Shown here piece by piece: positions 57,007 to 64,000 of a stretch of DNA of 64,000 nt. The stretch is from positions 5,456,001 through 5,520,000 of the forward strand of contig JANVAS020000222.1 of the NCBI GenBank assembly GCA_027563935.2. The letters are read 5' to 3'. The position numbers and the translations under genes are program-made. The notes beneath the pieces were generated by a model. It worked only from the letters and a program-made list of their open reading frames with translations, was not told the DNA's origin and made no database searches. The DNA comes from Costus lasius (taxonomy: Eukaryota; Streptophyta; Magnoliopsida; Zingiberales; Costaceae). Position 1 is the stretch's first letter; every line of letters starts with the position of its first letter.

Positions 57007-59045
57007 TGTTGTGATCCGAAAGGACACACTTATAAATACAAGTAGGTAGACTTATTTCAGGTGTCGCGGCCAAAACCTAAGTGTTGGCGTATAGGGCTAT
57101 TGTCACTCCCTGACACAGCTCTAAAAACTTGTTGTCCCTAAACTTGTAGTGTCCGCAAGTGCACGGATACTCGAAGTAATAAAGAAAAGTATCGATCCCA
57201 TAGAGACCTTATTATTAAATACCAAATAGTTGTATTCTTACTAGCTAAGTAAACCGAATATGATGCAAGTAAGCAATAGAAAGAATACGAAAGATAATCA
57301 GAGAGATAAACTGGGACTAGGGTTTCATCCACCTTAATTTCAATGACTAGATATGAATAAAAGGTCGTCAGTCAAATCTTGTTATGATAAAGACCTAATT
57401 TACTTTATAAAAGGATTATCTCACTTTCGTGCAGACAATCATGCAGGGATCAATCCTCGCTTTCGCGCAAGATCTATCCCAACACTGAAAATAAGTAAAC
57501 CATCAAACGAAGAACTTGAGGATCACTTTCGTGCATCCGAATTCTAAGTTGATAATCTCAAGTGGAATCTCAAAGATCACTTTCGTGCATCCGAGTCTCA
57601 ACACAAGTTCTACTTAAGGTTGTCCAACAGACCGATGTTCACTTTCATGCAAGTTCTATCAATGTTTATAATATTAATTCAATCCTAGATCAATATTATC
57701 AAACATGGCAATTCTATTACTAAAAATCAGAATTCAAAAAACAAACCTAATCTCTTATGATAAGTTCCAAACTCATTGACTATTTAGGGTTCCAAATTTC
57801 ATGATCAACCTTTCAGTCTATTTCATAAAATTCTAAAATATGCTGATAATATAAATCTAAGGAAAATTAAAGACAGATCATCACAAAAGTAGAATTATCA
57901 CAACAAGGATTATCATGACGAAAATAATAGTTATCTAGTCATTAAAAATCAAGGGGATTACACCCCATGTCCCAAAATATGTTTAAGCTTGCATGGAAAA
58001 AGAAATACAATGAATCATAGTCTTAGAGTGATAAGAAAACCAAGAGAAAGGAGAAACAACGTTACAGCACGGCTGTAATAGAAATTACAGTCGTAATGTT
58101 GTGAGTGAACAGTGCCGGCGCCACTCTTTTGTCGATTTCTCCTCCATACGATCTCTTCTTGCTTTGAAACTTCTGGTGCATTGTCCTCTCCTCAAAACTA
58201 AGCTTTTATGTGAAAATCATGGCCTAAGGTGTCGTCTACACCTCTTGGCATGAGGCCAAACCCAAAGCACCTCTCTGTCGATTGCTCCCCCGATTCTCCA
58301 TAAACATTGGTGCTTTCACTTTGTGCGTCTTCTCCTCTTTAATACGAGTCCGCCAGTTCTTTCAGATCTCAATTTGGACTTCTGGATCAAAAGATATGGT
58401 CCACACAAGAATCAGCCCCGAAAAAATCGCGTTTGCAGTTTAGAATTACGGCCGTAAAAACCATTACGGCAGTGCCGTAATTTTGAGTCTATGAATTTTG
58501 TGTCAAGATTACGGCCCATGAAACTGGTTACGGTGGTGCCGTATTTTCTTATGTAAGCTTCTGGACCAAAATACGGCTCGTAAACATCATTACGGCAGCG
58601 CCGTAATTTCTGGAAAACTCTCGGGTTGGAAGTTGCTTCACAATACGGCACCGTAATGTTCGTTACGGCCATGCCATAATTTCCCCAAAATATTCTATAC
58701 GGAAATCACCCAAAATACTGCAGGGCTTCAAAATTACGGCAGCATCCGAAATTACGGTACTGTAATGAAAATTACGGCCCTGCCGTAATTTGGGTTTTGA
58801 CTCCGATTTGCATGGAATTTGTCATGTAACCTCTTCTTGATGATGAGAATTCTTCTATGTATCTGATTTTGCTTGAAAACGCCTTAAAATCATGCCTTTT
58901 AACCTGAAAATCATTAAAAACCAAAATAGAAGTAGATTTTGCAATATTTGATAAACAGGGCATAAAAATAAGAAAAGTGGTATGAATTTGACACAATAAG
59001 ATATATAAAATGGCATGAAATTTACTATAAATTTCGGTGTCATCA
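57007..59045 (-). repeat. 5' LTR of pol-less Athila-like element (2039 bp)
   Basis: Minus-strand start TGATGACACC at 59045, end ...CACAACA at 57007. The palindrome cluster is best preserved here (58444-58790), including TTACGGCCGTAA at 58446-58457 and a perfect 9-bp-arm palindrome at 58463-58481. Confidence 0.9.
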
Positions 59046-59050
59046 GAAGA

Positions 59051-59096
59051 CCTTGGAGCCAACCTTGAAGATCAAGATAGAGGTTGGCTAGGTTAG
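59051..59096 (+). other. Leader of older copia, second piece
   Basis: 46 bp between the TSDs of two insertions; continues 50763 and runs into 60762. Confidence 0.6.
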
Positions 59097-60756
59097 TGTT
59101 GGGGTATGCCCTTAAGGCTAATGTTTGAGGCCTTTGGGATTGTTTCAGTATCATGTATAAACTATGTTTATAAAGGCAATGGTTGTTATTCAGGTTGTTA
59201 CATTATCTGCTGCTGTTATGTATACTTCTGAATAATGTCTCAATGGTGTTCAGCTTGGCTGACATTAACATTGTCCTTAGTCGAGATATCTTTGTGAACA
59301 TGAGACAGCCTTGATATGATTGAGACTAATATGTTTCTAATCTTATAGGGTGCTTCGAGCATGGAATAAGATGTAGACTCATAGGTGCATTGAATGTATT
59401 GGACAGACCCTACTTAGGATGTTCAATTGTTTGTCACAATGTGAATAATCCTTATATGCAAGCAAGTGGCATATTTCCTCTGACTTGAGATCACTTGTGG
59501 TTCTAAATGATGATTGGCATTGTCTTGAGGTAGTTCAATATCATTTGAAATATAATGGTTATAGATTATCTTGGATAATGGGCATGAGTCATGTTAGGGC
59601 ATTAGTGATAGATATAGGATTGCCTCTCCTTGTTGGAGTGTGATGTTCTATTGGGGCCCCCTGGATGAGATGGTTGAGAAAGTGTATGGCCATACCCAGA
59701 TGACTATGTTCATCTGATCTAACCACTCTCATCATATTGGAGTTACAGGCTTGACATGCTTGTCCAACGAGAACATCTAGTGGCAAAGGAAACATGTATG
59801 TCAAGTGAATTGGATTCACACTTGTGCTATGGTTTGGGTGTAGTCTTGGAAGACTCTTTCCTTCATATCGGGAGACAGTGAAGTGTTGCTAGATACCCCT
59901 ATCTGATCGTGATAATGTAAGTTATCGTTACCAACGTTGAAGGAAACCCTTAGGGTCGCATAATTTGATGATATGGCTTACTTATGTCAGATCGTGTGGA
60001 CTGAATTGTTCTAGTTCAGTTTAAAAGAGTTTAAACTCTGATTGGAAGTGAGATCTGGTCTGATCATGTTTGATTGATTAGGGCTTGAGATCGGTAAGCT
60101 TCGATCGGGAGAATTGATGCTTGATCGATGAGATCAAGAGCATCAAGAGATGTGTGGTTAGATCTTGAGCCATCTGGTTCATATGAGATCTAGACCATGG
60201 CTTGGTTTGATTTGGTCTTTGAACCAAATACAATTGAACCGAATGAAATAGAACCTGTTCACTATGTGAACGCTTGGTTCAAAGGGAGAAGGAAGGTTTC
60301 GATGGTTCACTTGGAGTGAACGCATGAGACATTGAGCACTTACTATATTTGGAAGTCGGTTTTCCAAATTGGAAAAACGCCTCCACGTTGTAACGCCGCT
60401 CACCCCATCTTCTCCTCTTGCTCCTCTCGTGGTGAAGCTTCTTCACGCCAAGGAGAAAATTCAGCCAGCGAGTAGAGAAACACATCTTCTCTTGCACGAT
60501 CAGGGGACTCCTTGGATCTTTGCTAGCACAAAGAGCACAAGGGAGTAAGCCTTCAACGTCTTGTGTGCAACTTCTTTGGAGGAGAGCCGCTCGCCCTCTA
60601 TCTTCTTCCAAGTCGCCATTCAAGCAATGGCCATGGTAACATCCCCTCTTGTTTCATAGTTGATTATATTATAAGCCATGCGATCTTCATGAAACCAAGT
60701 TTCCGCCCATGCGAAAAATTTTAGAAGAGCATGTGACTTAGGTTTCGACACTTTCA
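59097..60756 (+). mobile_element. Solo copia LTR (1660 bp)
   Basis: TGTTGGGGTATGCC...CACTTTCA with TSD GTTAG at 59092-59096 and 60757-60761. No internal sequence. A diverged member of the same 1.7-kb LTR family, with palindrome GTATGGCCATAC at 59694-59705. Reduced by LTR-LTR recombination after insertion. Confidence 0.95.
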
Positions 60757-60761
60757 GTTAG

Positions 60762-61569
60762 GTCTTGTATTTGGGACTTGAATCCTTGGTCAAGAGTTGA
60801 ACCTCCTTTTGGCATGGGTTGGTTTAATGTCTTGAATGGGCTATGATCACATCATCCTTTTACTGCTTTCATTATCTGCTAAAGCATGCCTGTGATGTTT
60901 TATCATTATGTTATCACTATAGGATTGCATGCCTGTAATGTTAGACAAAAGATAAAATAGAGTTGATGAGACCTCAAAAACCCTTGAATAAAAATATCAA
61001 GTCTAGTAGTCTTCTAATGCGTAGCCCTCATCAAACTATCGATCAGTGGTGTTGTGAATTGTTTCCCACCCTCGTGGGACACACCCACTTATCTTTAGTA
61101 GGTGTGTGGTGGCAATGGTTTCCCCAGTCCGTTTTAACTGGGCGCACCTTCGCAAGGAAACTCGTTGGCCTAGGCATAACGATTAGGAATAGACTTGACT
61201 AGATTTTCATATGTGCTGGGCACATGATGAAACTCTAGAAGCATCATTGAGAGGTTAGGGTTTCATTCCAGCCCTCGCTGGATATAAAATGCCTAGACTA
61301 TCTCAATAAGGGAAATTGCTCGAAGCAATCGGCCAGCATGCCCACCTTGGGAAGCATGGGTTACTTTGTGCATCTCATCCCACCCTCGTGGGACACGAAG
61401 CCCTATGTGAAATAAGGATCCCATCTCACTAGGAAATCTCAAATTTCCCGATTGACTTTGTGGGTTGTCAAATCGATTAAAATAGTGGGATCCATAATCA
61501 TTTAAAACAAGTCCAGTTTAAATGATTCGAAGTAGTTCTAGTCTGCTATTTCTTGGTTGTTGTAGAACA
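60762..61569 (+). other. Leader of older copia, third piece
   Basis: About 800 bp before gag. It contains two copies of the same perfect hairpin TCCCAC-CCTC-GTGGGA (61064-61079 and 61378-61393), comparable to CCCAC/GTGGG in the younger family. No ORF is supported. Confidence 0.65.
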
Positions 61570-62587
61570 ATGGCTGTTAACAATGGCAGATGGTCATTGT
61601 GATCTACCCTGGAAAGGGATAAGTTGGTTGGATCCAACTTATTGAATTGGTATATGAACTTGAGAAATGTGCTGAAGATCGAGAGGAAGCTCTATGTCCT
61701 TGAGCAGCCTATTCCTGAGCCACTTCCATGCTCGGCCTCAGCGGCTGAGAAGGATGCTTATGATAAGCATCAGGCTAATACATTGGAGGTAGCCAATTTG
61801 ATGCTAACCAACATGTCGCCTGAATTAAGAGGGAAATATGAATCTAAGAGTGCCTCTGAGATTATTTTTAATCTAAGGCAGCTCTTCGATGAATTGGTTG
61901 AGCTCAACCCTCCTCAAGTAGACATTCAATGTGTTGAGCCAAAAGGCTTAACTAAGGCATTGAAGATAAAGATGGAAAGAGTAAGGAATAACAAGTGCTA
62001 CTCATGTGGAGGACCACCTCACATGATAAAGGACATGATACGACTTCAGAATGAGAAGAAGAGAGGCAAGACTTCATCTTCATGCTCAGGAATTTTTGTT
62101 ATTGAAGTCAACCTTTCTACTTCTATGTCATGGGTATTGGATACCACATGTGGAACTCATATTTGTATAAATATGCAGGGGCTCAAGAAAAGTAGATCGG
62201 TGCGGGCTAGAGAGATTGACTTATGAGTAGGAAATGTAGCACAAGTGGCTGCTGTTGCCGTAGGAGTTTTGACACTCTCCCTCCCTTCAGGACTTCAATT
62301 AGAACTAGAGAATTGCTATTATGTACCTTCATTAACCAAAAACATTATATCTATTCCTTGCTTAGCAGGGAAAGGTTTTATATTTGAAATAAAGGAGAAC
62401 TCCTGTTCTTTTTCATTTGCAAATATGTTTTATGGGAAGGGTACATTATGCAATGCTTTATATGTCTTGGACACGAATAGTTCTATTTGAAACATAAATA
62501 GTAAAAGAACCAAACTGAGTGGTTCAGTTGGTGCCTCCCTATGACATTGTCGATTAGCCCATATAAACAAGAATCGCATCCAACAAC
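61570..62587 (+). pseudogene. Older copia gag-protease-integrase fragment
   Basis: Begins ATG at 61570 with TGA eleven codons in (61600-61602; relatives have CGA). Then Gag (RKLYVLEQPIPEPL), with roughly 85-95 residues missing from its centre after LRQLF, a damaged knuckle (CYSCGGPPHMIKD, no final Cys), protease SWVLDTTCGTHIC, and the start of the integrase zinc domain (CRLAHINKNRIQQL). Further stops at 62224-62226, after NSSI and in the zinc-domain approach. Interrupted at 62588 by another LTR. Older than the other copia copies. Confidence 0.9.
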
Positions 62588-64000
62588 TGTTGGTGTATAT
62601 GCCCTAGGACCTAATATTGGTCCATTATTGTACTACTTAACATTGATATTTATATATCATTCTAGCATTGTCGTTATCATCATTTGTTTACATCTGCGAA
62701 TGTGTACTTATGTGATAATGTGCCTGGAGACAGATTGGATCTGTGCTCAAACTTTTTGTCCCCAGTCAAGTACCTTAGTAGATATGGTACAGTTATGGTA
62801 CATGAGAGACTGGTATATGTGCTGGTTAGGTATGAAACGCTAACGCAGACATATGGGTATATTAGTGGTAGATATATTGGATCGACTCGCTGTGAGGCAA
62901 TGACTTGGTGTCATGAGTTATCCTCACAAGTGACAGGAGATGTGTTGATCCCTAGACTTGAGGTCATTGACTCTTCTATGTGGTTAGGGACATGCTTTGA
63001 TACAACCTAACATCTTGCCATAGTTGGGAGGTCATAATGGTTGTCATTGAGTATGTCACGACCCATATGAGAATATCAATTGACAGATAGAGGATTTGCC
63101 CCTTCCTGAGGGATGCTTGATATCCACAGGGCCCCTTATGGTTCTATGACTGAAAGTGTATGGCCATACCCAGGTGAGAACCTAATTTAGTCATAACCAT
63201 GTGATTGGGTTAAAACAAATGGTGACACACTTGTCCAATCGGATATCAGTTTGACAAAGGGACTATAATACATCCGCGCCTAGTTGCGATGATGGGGATG
63301 TCGATGTCAATATCCATTCTAATGACTTAGGTAGCAGTGATGCACTGCTAGGTGCCACTCACATCTTGTGGTGACCTTAGGTCAGCACTGCCAACGTCAA
63401 AGGAACCTACAGGGTCGCACACCTTGATGCTCGAGTTTTCGTATTGATCGGATAGCCTTTGGATCGAGTTATTGGCTAATTCAGATCCATTTGGGAGATT
63501 CATCAGCGCCAATGGGCCTAATGAGATGGAAGAAACTTATTAAGGCCAACTTCCATTTTTGGCATATTGACCAAATTAACCGTGGTTAACCTCATTTGAC
63601 CTTGGGTTAAATTGGATTGGATTCAATGGGTTGATTAACAAGCATAATGGACCTTGGACTAGGCCCATTATATAGTTGGGCTTACTGATAAGTTAATTGG
63701 GCTTAAGGAGAAGAAAAGGTAAGCGCATATTTAACCCTAGTTAGACTAGGGTTAGCGCCTATGCCTTAATTAATATCATGTGATTAATTAAAGTTAATTT
63801 TGAATTAATCATTTGAGATAAAATAGGGGCTAATTAATTAATTAATTAGAGTCCTATTTTTGTGGAGATTTGATAGGGCTGATTTTATTTAAATTAATTA
63901 GAGTCCTAATTGGATTAGGATTTAATTAATTAATTCCTATAATCATGCTCTCCTAATTCTTCTCCAAGCCACACATGATCTCTATAAAAGAGACCCTAGC
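62588..64000 (+). repeat. Copia LTR of a third family, running past the window end
   Basis: Starts TGTTGGTGTATATGCCCTAG inside the older copia's integrase zinc domain. Its block order parallels the 1.7-kb LTR family, including GTATGGCCATAC (63158-63169) and a GGGTCGCAC block near 63412. A TATAAAA box lies near the window edge. Whether it is a solo LTR or the 5' LTR of a full element cannot be seen. Confidence 0.8.
63983..63989 (+). promoter_or_regulatory. TATA box in third-family LTR
   Basis: TCTCTATAAAAGAGACC near the window end; likely LTR core promoter. Confidence 0.6.

Larger units (their letters stand above)
50764..59045 (-). mobile_element. Pol-less Athila-like element with aberrant inverted end (8282 bp)
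   Basis: Minus-strand element: 5' LTR 57007-59045, Asp-tRNA-type primer site 56981-57000, gag 56737-55517, 2.6 kb non-coding, 3' LTR 50827-52867. No pol domain is found. TSD GAAGA at 50759-50763 and 59046-59050, but the left copy lies 63 bp outside the 3' LTR. The extra bases (50764-50820) are an inverted copy of the LTR start, so both ends of the inserted DNA begin TGATGACACC. LTRs differ by roughly 5%. It needs enzymes from an autonomous Athila element; the decayed one at 29896-49310 is a relative. Confidence 0.88.
49311..62587 (+). mobile_element. Older copia element, invaded three times
   Basis: 5' LTR 49311-50073, primer site 50075-50086, leader in three pieces (50087-50763, 59051-59096, 60762-61569) and gag-pol fragment 61570-62587. 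After removal of the insertions at 50764-59045 and 59097-60756 the leader is about 1.5 kb, close to the 1.84 kb of the intact copia. It lies in the Athila-like gag/protease, opposite strand. The 3' part is not in the window; a further LTR begins within pol at 62588. Confidence 0.82.

Noticed and set aside
58412..58672. 86-codon minus-strand ORF with repeated motifs
   Set aside because: The repetition comes from the TTACGG palindrome array; the equivalent region of the other LTR is not open over the same stretch.
62541..63010. ORFs of 100 and 108 codons near the right end
   Set aside because: They lie across or within the third-family LTR and show no recognisable protein family.

Overview
This window looks like repeat-rich nuclear DNA of a flowering plant. 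Nearly every base can be assigned to LTR retrotransposons (Ty1/copia and Ty3/gypsy), many with initiator-Met-tRNA primer sites, long LTRs (0.76-2.07 kb) and clean 5-bp target-site duplications (TSDs). I see no host gene, rRNA gene, functional tRNA gene or CRISPR array. The species cannot be told from the sequence.

Region 1-29895 (minus strand) is one copia family stacked on itself. From left to right: element A (1-8291; near-intact, 1294-codon gag-pol with one UAG at codon 16, LTRs almost identical); gag-leader-LTR stubs of B (8292-12170) and C (12171-15944); then an LTR-sharing tandem array D/E/F (15945-29895; period 9201 bp), in which E (18772-29639) is full length but decayed and carries a solo LTR (21949-23643, TSD ATCTG). 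B, C and D each stop inside gag exactly where the next LTR begins. The simplest reading is that A sits in B, B in C and C in D, with the missing halves left of the window.

Region 29896-49310 is an old minus-strand Ty3/gypsy element of Athila type (protease, RT, RNase H, integrase all recognisable and broken). Two plus-strand insertions split it: a gag-only non-autonomous element (31393-37830, TSD AACAA, 515-aa gag/protease-like ORF, no pol) and a complete, apparently autonomous young copia (38556-47710, TSD CTTGT, two 1700-bp LTRs with about two differences, uninterrupted 1294-aa gag-pol). At 49311 it is broken by an older copia.

Region 49311-64000 is that older plus-strand copia (LTR 49311-50073, leader, gag-pol fragment 61570-62587), itself invaded three times: by an 8.3-kb pol-less Athila-like element (50764-59045, minus strand, TSD GAAGA) with an aberrant end carrying an inverted copy of its own LTR start; by a solo copia LTR (59097-60756, TSD GTTAG); and by another copia LTR (62588 to past the window end).

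The elements form an ecosystem. One autonomous copia and its relatives share conserved palindromes and leader hairpins. Two pol-less elements could only move with help from autonomous partners, and the decayed Athila-like element resembles the partner of one of them. Divergence figures are counts made by eye.
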